Source: an uncultured Pseudoxanthomonas sp.
GTDB lineage: Bacteria; Pseudomonadota; Gammaproteobacteria; Xanthomonadales; Xanthomonadaceae
Reading direction: 5' to 3'
Assembly: GCA_937975725.1 (NCBI GenBank)
Contig: CALJUL010000101.1
Location: 1-44,648 of the forward strand
DNA length: 44,648 nt
Below, piece by piece: positions 7,582-16,305 of this stretch. Within the stretch, counting starts at the first letter, position 1. Every line of letters begins with the position of its first letter. The position numbers and the translations under genes are program-made. The notes under the pieces are model-generated. The model saw nothing but the letters and a program-made list of their open reading frames with translations. It was not told the DNA's origin and made no database searches.

Positions 7582-8862
7582 ATGACGTTGTGGGTCCTCG
7601 GACTTAATCACCAGACCGCGCCGGTGGACCTGCGCGAACGGGTGGCGTTCGGCCCCGGCACGGTGCCGGGCGCGCTGGCGTCGCTGCGCGCGCTGCCGCA
7701 GGTGGCCGAAGCCGCGCTGCTGTCCACCTGCAACCGCACCGAGCTCTACGCAGTGGCCGAGGACGGCGATGTGCTGTCGACCTGGCTGGCCACCCACGCC
7801 GAGGGTCTGGAAACCTACCTGTACCGCCACCGCGACGCGGACGCGGTGCGCCACCTGTTCCGGGTGGCGACCGGGCTGGACTCCATGGTGCTGGGCGAAC
7901 CGCAGATCCTCGGCCAGGTGAAGGACGCCTGGGCCACCGCGCGCGAGCACGGCGCGCTGGGCAACCGGCTGGACCGGCTGTTCCAGCAGACCTTCGCCGT
8001 GGCCAAGCGCGCGCGCACCGACACCCGCGTGGGCGCCAACCCGGTCTCGGTGGCGTCCACCGCCGTGCGCCTGGCGCAGAATTCCTTCGCCCGCCTCAGC
8101 GAATCCACCGTGCTGCTGGTCGGCGCCGGCGAGACCATCGAACTGGCCGCCAAGCACCTCAGCGAAGGCCGCGTGCGCCGGCTGCTGATCGCCAACCGCA
8201 CCCTGACCCACGCGCAGGAACTGGCCACCCGCCACGGCGGCTACGCGCTACCGCTGGCCGAACTGGACCGCCACCTGGCCGAGGCCGACGTGGTGTTCTC
8301 GGCCACCGCCGCGCGCGAGCCGGTGGTCGGCCACGCACTGGTGGCCGCGGCGCTGGCCAAGCGCCGGCACAAGCCGATGCTGCTGTTCGACCTGGCGGTG
8401 CCGCGCGACATCGAGCCGCAGGTCGCCGAACTGGCCGACGCCTACCTCTACACCGTCGACGACCTGGAGCGCGCGGTCGAGGACAACCGCCGTAGCCGCC
8501 GCGAGGCCGCCGACGCCGCCGAGGCCATCATCGACGTGCAGGTCGACCGCTTCATGGAGACCCTGCGCGCCGGCCATCGGCAGGAACCGCTGCGGCGCCT
8601 GCGCGCGCTGGGCGAATCGGCGCGCGAGGACGTGCTGGCCAAGGCCCGCCAGCAGCTCGCCAACGGCCGCGAGCCGGAGCAGGTACTGGAATTCCTCGCC
8701 CACACCCTGACCAACCGCCTGCTGCACCCGCCCACCGCCGCGCTGCGCGAAGCCGCGCTCAGCGGCGACGCCGAACTGACCCGGGCGGCGGACCGGCTGT
8801 TCCCCGCGCAGCCGCCCTACTCCCACCCGAAGAAAGACGATGACGCCGACGCTGCGCCGTAA
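7582..8862 (+). CDS. hemA: Glutamyl-tRNA reductase
   Basis: This enzyme reduces glutamyl-tRNA(Glu) to glutamate-1-semialdehyde, the first committed step of C5-pathway tetrapyrrole synthesis. The 426-residue protein starts MTLWVLGLNHQTAPVDLRER. The catalytic cysteine lies in LLSTCNRTELYA. The NADPH Rossmann segment VLLVGAGETIELAAKHL is followed by a C-terminal dimerisation helix region. It is divergent from the TPR/lolB operon. Its 3' end overlaps prfA by 23 bases, the hemA-prfA pairing found across gammaproteobacteria. Confidence 0.97.
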   Translation: MTLWVLGLNHQTAPVDLRERVAFGPGTVPGALASLRALPQVAEAALLSTCNRTELYAVAEDGDVLSTWLATHAEGLETYLYRHRDADAVRHLFRVATGLDSMVLGEPQILGQVKDAWATAREHGALGNRLDRLFQQTFAVAKRARTDTRVGANPVSVASTAVRLAQNSFARLSESTVLLVGAGETIELAAKHLSEGRVRRLLIANRTLTHAQELATRHGGYALPLAELDRHLAEADVVFSATAAREPVVGHALVAAALAKRRHKPMLLFDLAVPRDIEPQVAELADAYLYTVDDLERAVEDNRRSRREAADAAEAIIDVQVDRFMETLRAGHRQEPLRRLRALGESAREDVLAKARQQLANGREPEQVLEFLAHTLTNRLLHPPTAALREAALSGDAELTRAADRLFPAQPPYSHPKKDDDADAAP

Positions 8863-9925
8863 GCTCGAAGCGTTGGCCGAACGCCGCGAAGAACTCGAAC
8901 GCCTGCTCGCCGACCCGGACGTGATCGGCGACGGCGAACGCTTCCGCAACCTCTCCCGCGAATTCGCCCAACTCGAACCGCTGGCCGCCGCGCTGGCCGA
9001 GGAAAAGCGCGCGCAGGCCGACCTGGCCGCCGCGCAGGCCATGCGCGACGATCCGGAACTGGCCGGACTGGCCGGCGAGGAGATCTCCGCCGCGCAGGCC
9101 CGGCTGGCGCAGTTGGACGAGGAACTGATGCTGTTGCTGGTGCCGAAGGACAGCCGCGACGAGGGCAACCTGTTCCTGGAAGTGCGCGCCGGCACCGGCG
9201 GCGACGAGGCGGCCATCTTCGCCGGCGACCTGTTCCGCATGTACGCGCGCTACGCCGAGCGGCAGGGCTGGAAGGTGGAGGTGGAATCGGACAACCCCGG
9301 CGAGCACGGCGGCTACAAGGAGATCGTGGCGCGCATCGTCGGCCGCGGCGCGTACTCGCGGCTGAAGTTCGAGTCAGGCACCCACCGCGTGCAGCGCGTG
9401 CCGGAGACCGAATCGCAGGGCCGCATCCACACCTCCGCCGCTACCGTGGCGATCATCCCGGACGTGGAGGAAGTGGACGACATCGCCATCAACCCGGCCG
9501 ACCTGAAGGTCGACACCTTCCGCTCCTCCGGCGCCGGCGGCCAGCACGTCAACAAGACCGAATCGGCCATCCGCATCACCCACGTGCCCACCGGCGTGGT
9601 GGTCGAATGCCAGACCGAGCGCAGCCAGCACGCCAACCGCGACAAGGCGATGAAGCGCCTGAAGGCGCAGTTGCTGGACGCTGAACGCAACAAGCAGCAG
9701 GCCGCGCAGGCGGAATCCCGCAAGTTGCAGGTCGGCAGCGGCGACCGCAGCCAGCGCATCCGCACCTACAACTTCCCGCAGGGTCGCATCACCGACCACC
9801 GCGTCGAAGGCCTCACCCTGTACGACCTGCCCAACATCATCCAGGGCGACCTCGACGAACTGCTGGAACGCCTCGCCCGCGAACACCTGGCCGACGAACT
9901 GGCCCGACTGTCCGAAACGGCGTAA
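8840..9925 (+). CDS. prfA: Peptide chain release factor 1
   Basis: RF1 recognises UAA and UAG stop codons and triggers peptide release. The 361-residue protein has an N-terminal coiled-coil domain (about 1-95), the PxT codon-reading segment in HRVQRVPETESQGRIH, and the catalytic GGQ in SSGAGGQHVNKTESA (about residue 235). The start ATG lies inside the end of hemA, so the two are probably translationally coupled. The prmC gene that methylates the GGQ glutamine is not adjacent; it is at 41494-42366. The last 12 bases of coding context (9908-9919) are duplicated at 10157-10168 with the downstream repeat. Confidence 0.97.
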   Translation: MTPTLRRKLEALAERREELERLLADPDVIGDGERFRNLSREFAQLEPLAAALAEEKRAQADLAAAQAMRDDPELAGLAGEEISAAQARLAQLDEELMLLLVPKDSRDEGNLFLEVRAGTGGDEAAIFAGDLFRMYARYAERQGWKVEVESDNPGEHGGYKEIVARIVGRGAYSRLKFESGTHRVQRVPETESQGRIHTSAATVAIIPDVEEVDDIAINPADLKVDTFRSSGAGGQHVNKTESAIRITHVPTGVVVECQTERSQHANRDKAMKRLKAQLLDAERNKQQAAQAESRKLQVGSGDRSQRIRTYNFPQGRITDHRVEGLTLYDLPNIIQGDLDELLERLAREHLADELARLSETA

Positions 9926-10156
9926 CACCCCCGCCACTTCAAAGCGCACTGCACCCCATGAAGGAGCGGCTTCAGCCGCGACCGCACGGCCCAAGAGACA
10001 GGAAAGCCTTGGGCACGGATCAACGCGGATAAGCACGGATAAGGCTTCGAGCTTGTATCCGCTCCACATCCGCGTCGATCCCTGCCGATCCATGGCCTGA
10101 AGGCTTTTCAGACAAACGCATCACCCACGAACACCCAGCCGACGAATCCGGCATGG
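9908..10156. repeat. REP-containing intergenic repeat, unit 1 (right end degenerate)
   Basis: The unit begins in the last codons of prfA (CTGTCCGAAACG, 9908-9919). It then carries a GGAG-type REP hairpin GCGGC-ttca-GCCGC (9966-9979). An interior of alternating CACGGAT/GCGGAT words and their complements follows, up to TGGCCTGAAGGCT near 10094. Unit 2 repeats the same series, but unit 1 lacks the closing inverted REP. No coding frame here is credible; the ones that exist read through the repeat. Confidence 0.8.
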
Positions 10157-10403
10157 CTGTCCGAAACGAAGCAATCCCTGCACCGCCCCCAAAGATCGCG
10201 CCGCCTCCCTGCAGGAGCGTCTTCAGCCGCGACCGCACGCCCCAACAAACAGAGCAGCCCTGGAAACGGGTCGCACGCATGGGCACGCATAAGCACGGAC
10301 AAGACCACGAGCTTCGATCCGCTTTATCCGCGCCGATCCGCGTCAATCCGTGGCCTGAAGGCTCTTCAATCCTGCGGTCGCGGCTGAAGCCGCTCCTACA
10401 GGG
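10157..10403. repeat. REP-containing intergenic repeat, unit 2 (complete inverted pair)
   Basis: This is the second unit of the tandem array between prfA and the GT41 gene. It starts with the copied prfA tail (10157-10168). The element proper is bounded by inverted REPs at 10207-10237 and 10373-10403, which are complementary at 29 of 31 positions. The left hairpin is GCGTC-ttca-GCCGC with one mismatch, and the right is a perfect GCGGC-tgaa-GCCGC. The bases from 10404 to 10515 hold nothing I can assign apart from the upstream region of the GT41 gene. Confidence 0.8.
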
Positions 10404-10515
10404 AAGGCGGACGCCGGCTTGAACGCGATCGCCGGCAACCGCTACGCTGGCGCGATGCCGGCACACTCCGATTCCGCATCCCCCGCCCTCCCGCGTCCCG
10501 ACGGCGGCACGCGGC

Positions 10516-12240
10516 ATGGCTGACGATCCGCGCAGCGAGCGCGCGCGGCTGCGCCTGCGGGTGCAGCAGGCGCCGCAGGATTTCATCGCCTGGGTGATGC
10601 TGGCCGAGGCCGAGCTCGACCACGGCGACGCCGACGCCGGCCTGCGCGCGGTCGCGCGGGCGCTGGCCCTGCAGCCCGGCCATCCCGAGGCGCTGGCGCG
10701 GCTGGGCCGCGGCCTGTCGATGCGCGGCGAGTACGCGCAGGCGGCCGCAGCGTTGCAGCAGGCCGCTGCCGCCGCGCCCGGCCACCCCGGGATCGCGCTG
10801 TGGCTGGGGCATGCGCTGGAGGATGCCGGCGAAGCAGAGCCCGCCGCGCGCGCCTACGAACACGCCTACCGACTGCTGCCCGGCGAGCCGATGATCGCCG
10901 CACACCTGCTCAACTGGCGCCGCAAGCTGTGCGACTGGCGCGACCTGGAAACCCTGTCGGCGCAGGTGCGCGGCGCCGTGCGCAGCGGCCACGGCGCGGT
11001 GGAGCCGTTCGCCTTCCTCAGCGAGGACGCATCGCCGGCCGAGCAACTGGCCTGCGCGCGCCTGCGTGCGCGGCAGATCGCGCAGGCGGTGCCGCGGCTG
11101 CCGCCGGCCGCGTTGTCGCCGGCCACCGCGCCGCTGCGGCTGGGATTCCTGTCCAACGGCTTCGGCGCGCATCCAACCGGCCTGCTGACGGTGGCGTTCT
11201 TCGAAGCACTGGCTGCGCATGCGGATATCGAGGTGCACCTGTTCGCGCTCAACCGCGACGACGGCAGCCCGATTCGCCGCCGCCTGCAGGCGGCGACGCG
11301 ATTGCAGGACGTGGCCGGCCTCGCGCACGGCCAGGTCGCCCAGCGCATCCGCAGCGCCGGCATCGACCTGCTGTACGACCTGCGCGGCTGGGGCGGCGGC
11401 GGCACGCCGGAAGTGCTGGCGATGCGCCCGGCGCCGGTGCAGGTGAACTGGCTGGCCTACCCCGGCACGTCCGGCGCACCGTGGATCGACTACGTGCTGG
11501 CCGACCGCTACGCGCTGCCGCCGGCCCTGCAACCGCACTACAGCGAAGCGGTGGCGTGGCTGCCAGGCGCCTTCCAGCCATCCGACACCGCGCGTCGGCC
11601 GGCCGAGCCACCATCGCGCGCGGACTGCGGCCTGCCCGGCACGGGCATGACCTACGCCTGCTTCAACAACAGCTACAAGCTCAACCCCGGCAGCTTCGCG
11701 CGGATGGCGGCGGTGCTGCGCGAAGTCGAGAGCAGCGTGCTGTGGCTGCTGTCCGGGCCCGGTCAGGCGGACGAACGCCTGCGCGCCGCCGCCCGCGCAC
11801 ACGGCGTGGCGCCGGAACGGCTGGTGTTCATGCGCAAGCTGCCGCACGACGACTACATGGCCCGGTACCGGCACGCCGACCTGTTCCTGGACACGCATCC
11901 CTACAACGCACACACCACCGCGTCCGACGCGCTGTGGGCCGGCTGCCCGGTCCTCACCCGGCCCGGCGGCACCTTTGCCGCGCGCGTGGCCGGCAGCCTC
12001 AACCACCACCTGGGCCTGGACGACATGAACGCGCAGGACGACGCCGGATACGTCGCCGCCGCGATCCGGTTGGGCCGCGACGCCGCGGCGCGCGCCGCAC
12101 TGCGCGAACGCCTGCAACGCGCACGCGGCGCCGAGGGCGGCCTGTTCGACATGCCGCGGTTCGCCACCGGCTTCGCGGACACGGCCCGGCGCATGGCGCA
12201 GCGCGCCCGCGACGGCCTGCCGCCCGCGCCGCTTGCCTGA
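10516..12240 (+). CDS. TPR-containing OGT-like glycosyltransferase (GT41 family)
   Basis: The protein is 574 residues. The N-terminus (about 1-130) has three TPR-like units. The rest matches the catalytic part of O-linked GlcNAc transferase: LRLGFLSNGFGAHPTG, DLLYDLRGWGGGGTPEVLAM, RPAPVQVNWLAYPGTSG, DYVLADRYALPP, ACFNNSYKLNP, and the nucleotide-sugar loop NAHTTASDALWAGCPVLT. Bacterial GT41 enzymes modify protein Ser/Thr, for example flagellin or adhesins, but no acceptor gene is adjacent and the target is unknown. It is intracellular, with no signal peptide. moaB follows after 26 bases. Confidence 0.88.
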   Translation: MADDPRSERARLRLRVQQAPQDFIAWVMLAEAELDHGDADAGLRAVARALALQPGHPEALARLGRGLSMRGEYAQAAAALQQAAAAAPGHPGIALWLGHALEDAGEAEPAARAYEHAYRLLPGEPMIAAHLLNWRRKLCDWRDLETLSAQVRGAVRSGHGAVEPFAFLSEDASPAEQLACARLRARQIAQAVPRLPPAALSPATAPLRLGFLSNGFGAHPTGLLTVAFFEALAAHADIEVHLFALNRDDGSPIRRRLQAATRLQDVAGLAHGQVAQRIRSAGIDLLYDLRGWGGGGTPEVLAMRPAPVQVNWLAYPGTSGAPWIDYVLADRYALPPALQPHYSEAVAWLPGAFQPSDTARRPAEPPSRADCGLPGTGMTYACFNNSYKLNPGSFARMAAVLREVESSVLWLLSGPGQADERLRAAARAHGVAPERLVFMRKLPHDDYMARYRHADLFLDTHPYNAHTTASDALWAGCPVLTRPGGTFAARVAGSLNHHLGLDDMNAQDDAGYVAAAIRLGRDAAARAALRERLQRARGAEGGLFDMPRFATGFADTARRMAQRARDGLPPAPLA

Positions 12241-12266
12241 CCCGGGTTTGCGCTACCCTGCGCGGC

Positions 12267-12785
12267 ATGAGCCATGCCGACACCCTCATCCCCCTGAGCC
12301 TGTGCGTGTTGACGGTCTCCGACACCCGCACGCCGGCCAACGACAGTTCCGGCGACTACCTGGTGCAAGCATTGCGCGACGCCGGCCATGCACTGCACGA
12401 ACGCGCCCTGCTGCCCGACGACCGCTACCGCCTGCGCGCGCAGGTGTCGCAGTGGATCGCCGACCCGGCGGTGGACGGCATCCTGGTCACCGGCGGCACC
12501 GGCTTCACCGGCCGCGACAGCACCCCCGAAGCACTGCTGCCGCTGCTGGACAAGGAGATGCCCGGCTTCGGCGAACTGTTCCGCCAGATCAGCTTCGAGG
12601 AGATCGGCACCTCGTCGCTGCAATCGCGCGCGTTCGCCGGGCTGGCCAACCGGACCTTCGTGTTCTGCCTGCCCGGCTCCACCTCGGCCTGCCGCACCGG
12701 CTGGGAGAGGATCGTCCGCGCGCAACTGGATGCGCGCACCCGGCCCTGCAACCTGGCCACGCTGCGCCCGCGCCTGAAGGAATGA
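12267..12785 (+). CDS. moaB: Molybdenum cofactor biosynthesis protein MoaB
   Basis: The 172-residue MoaB/MogA-fold protein acts in molybdopterin adenylylation, or in binding molybdopterin before metal insertion. Visible motifs are LTVSDTRTPANDSSGDYL, the MPT-binding GGTGFTGRDSTPEAL, and FCLPGSTSACRTGWE near the end. Length and motifs fit MoaB better than the longer MogA. No other moa/moe genes are in the window. It is followed 16 bases later by the HTH/ppk2 pair in the same direction. Confidence 0.92.
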   Translation: MSHADTLIPLSLCVLTVSDTRTPANDSSGDYLVQALRDAGHALHERALLPDDRYRLRAQVSQWIADPAVDGILVTGGTGFTGRDSTPEALLPLLDKEMPGFGELFRQISFEEIGTSSLQSRAFAGLANRTFVFCLPGSTSACRTGWERIVRAQLDARTRPCNLATLRPRLKE

Positions 12786-12801
12786 ACCAGGGGAGACCGC
12801 G

Positions 12802-13176
12802 ATGTCGCTCGACGCCACCCTCCGCCTCCTCGCCCGGGCCAGCGGCATGACCGCGGCGGACCTGGCCGCCGCCATCCCGCGCGCCGGGGTGGCCACGGTC
12901 AAGTCCTGGCTGGCCGGCGACAAGCTGCCCGGCCGCGACCAGTTGAACGCGCTGGCGCGCGCGCTGGGCGTCCCCGCCGGCGCGCTGCTGGCCGAACTGG
13001 CGACCACGCTCGACCCGGCGCGCACGCGCGGCGAACACGACCTGCTGGCCGCCTATCGCGCGCTCGACACCCGCCAGCAGGGCGCGCTGCTGGAAGTGGC
13101 GCGCGGCATGGCCGGGCAAGCCCGCGCCCGCCGCGAACGGCGCACGCCCGCGCCTTCTTCCAAGAGCCCGCCATGA
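12802..13176 (+). CDS. Small XRE-like helix-turn-helix regulator coupled to ppk2
   Basis: The protein is 124 residues. Residues about 16-58 (GMTAADLAAAIPRAGVATV, then KSWLAGDKLPGRDQLNALAR and ALGV) form a Cro/C1-type HTH with the usual five-helix spacing. A helical region and a basic Pro/Ser tail (RRERRTPAPSSKSPP) follow. Its stop overlaps the ppk2 start as ATGA, so the two are translated together. A role controlling polyphosphate metabolism or its own operon is inference from position. Confidence 0.75.
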   Translation: MSLDATLRLLARASGMTAADLAAAIPRAGVATVKSWLAGDKLPGRDQLNALARALGVPAGALLAELATTLDPARTRGEHDLLAAYRALDTRQQGALLEVARGMAGQARARRERRTPAPSSKSPP

Positions 13177-13955
13177 AGCAGCTCAAGCGCAAGGACTACG
13201 AAACCCTGCTCAAGCCGCTGCAACTGGAACTGTCGGCGATGGCGCGCTGGGCCTCGCACACCGGCGCGCGCATCGTGGTGGTGATGGAAGGCCGCGACAC
13301 CGCCGGCAAGGGCGGCGCCATCGGCGCCATCGCCCAGCACCTCAACCCGCGCCAGTGCCGGGTGGCGGCCCTGCCGAAGCCCGGCGAACGCGAGGCCACC
13401 CAGTGGTACTTCCAGCGCTACATCGCACACCTGCCGGCGGCCGGCGAGATCGTGCTGTTCGACCGGAGCTGGTACAACCGCGCCGGCGTGGAGAAGGTGA
13501 TGGGCTATTGCACGGACGCGCAGTACGCGCGCTTCCTGCAGCAGGCGCCGGTGTTCGAGCGCGGCCTGACCGACGACGGCATCCTGCTGTTCAAGTACTG
13601 GCTGTGCGTGGACCAGGCCTTGCAGGAGGAGCGCTTCGCCGAGCGCGCCGAGGAACCGCTGAAGAGCTGGAAGCTCTCGCCCGTGGACCTGAAGGCGCGC
13701 GAGAAGTACGCCGACTACACCGCCGCGCGCGAGGCCATGCTCAAGGCCACCCACACGCCGCACGCGCCGTGGACGCTGGTGGACTTCAACGACCAGCGCG
13801 TGGGCCGGCTGACCCTGATCCGCGATTTCCTCGACCGCCTGCCCGACACCCACGTGCCGCAGGAACCGCTGGGCCTGCCGCCGCTCAAGCGCAAGCCGTT
13901 GAAGGAAACGTACACGGTGGTGAAACCGATCCCGGCGTTCCGGGTCGAGGACTGA
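13173..13955 (+). CDS. ppk2: Polyphosphate kinase 2
   Basis: PPK2 transfers phosphate between polyphosphate and nucleoside diphosphates, usually running towards NTP synthesis. The 260-residue protein has the Walker A loop VVMEGRDTAGKGGAIG, the QWYFQRYIAHLPAAGEIVLF segment, the Walker B/lid region FDRSWYNRAGVEKVMG, and DDGILLFKYWLCVD. Size and motifs fit the one-domain class I-type PPK2. It is the distal gene of a coupled HTH-ppk2 pair and converges on the minus-strand acyP gene after 12 bases. Confidence 0.94.
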   Translation: MKQLKRKDYETLLKPLQLELSAMARWASHTGARIVVVMEGRDTAGKGGAIGAIAQHLNPRQCRVAALPKPGEREATQWYFQRYIAHLPAAGEIVLFDRSWYNRAGVEKVMGYCTDAQYARFLQQAPVFERGLTDDGILLFKYWLCVDQALQEERFAERAEEPLKSWKLSPVDLKAREKYADYTAAREAMLKATHTPHAPWTLVDFNDQRVGRLTLIRDFLDRLPDTHVPQEPLGLPPLKRKPLKETYTVVKPIPAFRVED

Positions 13956-13967
13956 TCCACAGCCTCC

Positions 13968-14234
13968 TCAACCGGTCGCGAAGCCCTCGGCCACGTCGCC
14001 GTCCCAGGCCAGGCGCTCCACGCCGTCCACCCGCGCGGCGGGAGGCCCGCGGTGCAGCCAGGCCTCCAGCGCGTCGAGCGCCCCGACCGCGCCGCACGCG
14101 ATCACTTCCACCCGCCCGTCCGCCAGGTTGACCGCGCGGCCGGACAGGCCCAGCCGCAATGCCTGCTCGCGGGTGGAGGCGCGGAAGAACACGCCCTGCA
14201 CCTTGCCACCGACCAGGAAGCGCGCCGCCGGCAT
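13968..14234 (-). CDS. Acylphosphatase
   Basis: This small cytosolic enzyme hydrolyses carboxyl-phosphate bonds such as acetyl-phosphate and carbamoyl-phosphate. The 88-residue protein has the signature GKVQGVFFRAST with catalytic Arg18 and the RAVNLADGRVEV strand with catalytic Asn36, in the usual spacing. It lies 3 bases after the TlpA-like gene and is the last gene of the yihY-tlpA-acyP operon. Confidence 0.95.
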   Translation of the reverse strand: MPAARFLVGGKVQGVFFRASTREQALRLGLSGRAVNLADGRVEVIACGAVGALDALEAWLHRGPPAARVDGVERLAWDGDVAEGFATG

Positions 14235-14237
14235 CGG

Positions 14238-14771
14238 TCAGCCCTTCGCCGCCGGGCCGCCCGCGGTGGCGATGGCCGCCTCGATCTCCTTGCCGGTGAC
14301 GGGACCCAGGAACTGCTGCGCCACCTTGCCGTCCGGCGCGATCAAATAGGTCATCGGCAGCCCGCGCGGCGTGGCGAAATCCTCCGGCGGGGCGTAGACG
14401 TCGAGGATGGCGACCGGATAGGCCACCGGGCGCTGCGCCAGGAAGTCGCGCATCTCCTCCGCCGCGATGTCCTCGTAGGCCAGGCCGATCACCTCGATGT
14501 GCGCATTGGCCTCGTCCAGCATCGACAGGTCGGGCATCTCCTTCAGGCAGGGTGCGCACCAGGTGGCCCAGAAATTCACCACGACCCATTTGCCGCGGTG
14601 CGCGGCCAGGTCGTAGTCGGCGCCGTCGACGGTCTTCACCTTCAGCGACGGCACTTCGGCGGTGCGGTCGGCCGGCTTGGCCGCGGGCGCCTCCGGCGGC
14701 GGCGTGGAACCGCCGTCGCAGGCTGCCAGCAGCAACGGCACGGCCAGCAAGAGGGAGGGAAACAGCTTCAT
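14238..14771 (-). CDS. TlpA-family thioredoxin-like lipoprotein
   Basis: The 177-residue protein has a lipoprotein signal (LLLAVPLLLAAC, lipobox Cys18) and a Pro/Ala-rich linker. A TlpA/ResA-type thioredoxin domain follows, with the redox motif WATWCAPCLKE at about 70-80 and a cis-Pro in RGLPMTYLIAPDGK. It is probably a membrane-anchored periplasmic disulfide reductase or chaperone, with no visible clue to its partner. Its ATG overlaps the yihY stop (ATGA) and acyP follows after 3 bases. Confidence 0.9.
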   Translation of the reverse strand: MKLFPSLLLAVPLLLAACDGGSTPPPEAPAAKPADRTAEVPSLKVKTVDGADYDLAAHRGKWVVVNFWATWCAPCLKEMPDLSMLDEANAHIEVIGLAYEDIAAEEMRDFLAQRPVAYPVAILDVYAPPEDFATPRGLPMTYLIAPDGKVAQQFLGPVTGKEIEAAIATAGGPAAKG

Positions 14772-16045
14772 GCAGGCTCCTGCGGGGAATCCGGGAACAG
14801 GTCGCCGACGCGGCGCTTGAGCAGCTCGCGCAACGGCATGCGCAATTCGTCCAGCGCGGCGCGCGAGGCGCAGCCCAGGGCGTCGTCGTGGAACGGCAAG
14901 TGCGCTTCGGCGACGGGGATGCGCAACTGGCAGGCTTCGTAGAGTTCGCCCAGGGTCAGGCCGTCCAGGTCGCGCGACAGCAGCCACTCGCCCTCCTCGT
15001 CGCGGCGCAGCAGGCGGATCTGCTGCAACTGGCCCAGGATCTGCTGGATCAGCGAATCGGTCAGCATCGGCTCCAGCGCCTGGATCTGGTCGCTGTGCAG
15101 GCCGTGTCCCTGCGCGCGCGCCTGGGAGAAGCGGCCCAGCATGCGCAACAGGCCGTAGATCTCGTAGCCCAGCGGCAGCCGCATCGAAGCCGGCTGGTAG
15201 CGGAACGCCGCCATGCCCGAGGCCAGCGACGCACCCAGCAGCACCGCGATCCAGCACAGGTAGATCCACAGCAGCAGGATCGGCGCCGCCGCCACCGCGC
15301 CGTAGATCTTCTGGTAGGCGTTGAAGCTGCCCAAGTACACGCCCAGGCCCCACTTGGCCAGTTCCAGCAGCACCGTGGCCAGCAGCGCGCCGGCCACCGC
15401 GTAGCGCCACTGGATGGTCCGGTGCGGCACCACCCGGTAGATCACCACGATGGCGGCGAATTCGATCAGCACCGGCGCCACGTTCAGCGACAGGTTCTGC
15501 AGCAGCCGCCCGCCGCTGGTGGAGAACACCGGCAGCGCGTAGAAGCGCGCCGACAACGCCAGCGAGGCCGCGGCCATCAGCGCGCCCAGCGTCAGCACCG
15601 TCCAGTACACCAGGAAGCGCGACAGCTTGGGCCGCGCGCTGTGCACGCGCCAGATGCGGTTGAATGTGGCCTCGATGCTGTTCAGGGTGATCAGCAGCGA
15701 CAGCACCAGCGCGATCACGCCGAAGGCCGTCAGCTTGCCGGTGTTGCCCAGGAAGCCGTCCAGCTTCGCCTTCAGGCTGGCCGCCGCGCCGGGCAGGAAG
15801 TTGGCGAAGATGTAGTCGCGCAGTTGCGCGCTCCACTCCTGGAATACCGGGAACGCCGACAGCACGCCGAACACCACCATCGCCAGCGGCACCAGCGCGA
15901 ACAGCGTGGTGTAGGCCAGCGAACCGGCCGCCTGGAACAGGCGGTCGTCGAGGAAGCGCTTGGTCAGGAAGCGGAAGAACGTGCCCATGCGCGCGCGGTC
16001 GCGCATGCGTTCGCTCCAGCGGTTCAACGAGTCCAGCGGCTCCAT
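14768..16045 (-). CDS. YihY/virulence-factor BrkB family inner-membrane protein
   Basis: The 425-residue protein has an N-terminal cytoplasmic stretch, then about six transmembrane helices from residue 40 to 275. The first runs AAGSLAYTTLFALVPLAMVV, with the conserved ALVP turn of the family. Others include FGVIALVLSLLITLNSIE and ILLLWIYLCWIAVLLGASLA. A hydrophilic helical C-terminal domain of about 140 residues follows. Older databases call this family ribonuclease BN, which is wrong. Its function is unknown. The start at MEPLDSLNRWSERM heads the operon. Confidence 0.9.
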   Translation of the reverse strand: MEPLDSLNRWSERMRDRARMGTFFRFLTKRFLDDRLFQAAGSLAYTTLFALVPLAMVVFGVLSAFPVFQEWSAQLRDYIFANFLPGAAASLKAKLDGFLGNTGKLTAFGVIALVLSLLITLNSIEATFNRIWRVHSARPKLSRFLVYWTVLTLGALMAAASLALSARFYALPVFSTSGGRLLQNLSLNVAPVLIEFAAIVVIYRVVPHRTIQWRYAVAGALLATVLLELAKWGLGVYLGSFNAYQKIYGAVAAAPILLLWIYLCWIAVLLGASLASGMAAFRYQPASMRLPLGYEIYGLLRMLGRFSQARAQGHGLHSDQIQALEPMLTDSLIQQILGQLQQIRLLRRDEEGEWLLSRDLDGLTLGELYEACQLRIPVAEAHLPFHDDALGCASRAALDELRMPLRELLKRRVGDLFPDSPQEPA

Positions 16046-16305
16046 GCCCGGAAGGGTAACCGATGCGCTCCGGGGCGTGTCAGCCATCCCGGGCGAGTCG
16101 TGCCCGCCGATGTACCCATCGGTGCGTGCGCCACGGCCATGCCATGGCCGAACCCGGGAGGGATGCGCGGCTTCGCGCACTCCTTCACGCCTTTCGTCGC
16201 GAACGCACGCGACGGTGGCCCTGCGGACGCCGTTCGCGCGGCGCCGGCGCGCTTCGGGCGCCGACATCGCCGATACTGGGCGCCTTCCAAGCGACGAGAC
16301 GGTCC
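16046..16305. other. Divergent spacer between yihY and wrbA
   Basis: This spacer is 260 bases. It must hold promoters in both directions, but I see no convincing hexamer pairs. A CGGCCAT-gcc-ATGGCCG hairpin lies at 16134-16150. The open frames here are a by-product of high GC. Confidence 0.4.

Noticed and set aside
9374..10586. Several short frames across the prfA-GT41 gap
   Set aside because: They read through REP-type repeats (VRSRLKPLLQG-like peptides), a common false annotation in this family.
14768..16045. Ribonuclease BN label for the YihY-like protein
   Set aside because: The protein is a polytopic membrane protein; the old label is a known misassignment.
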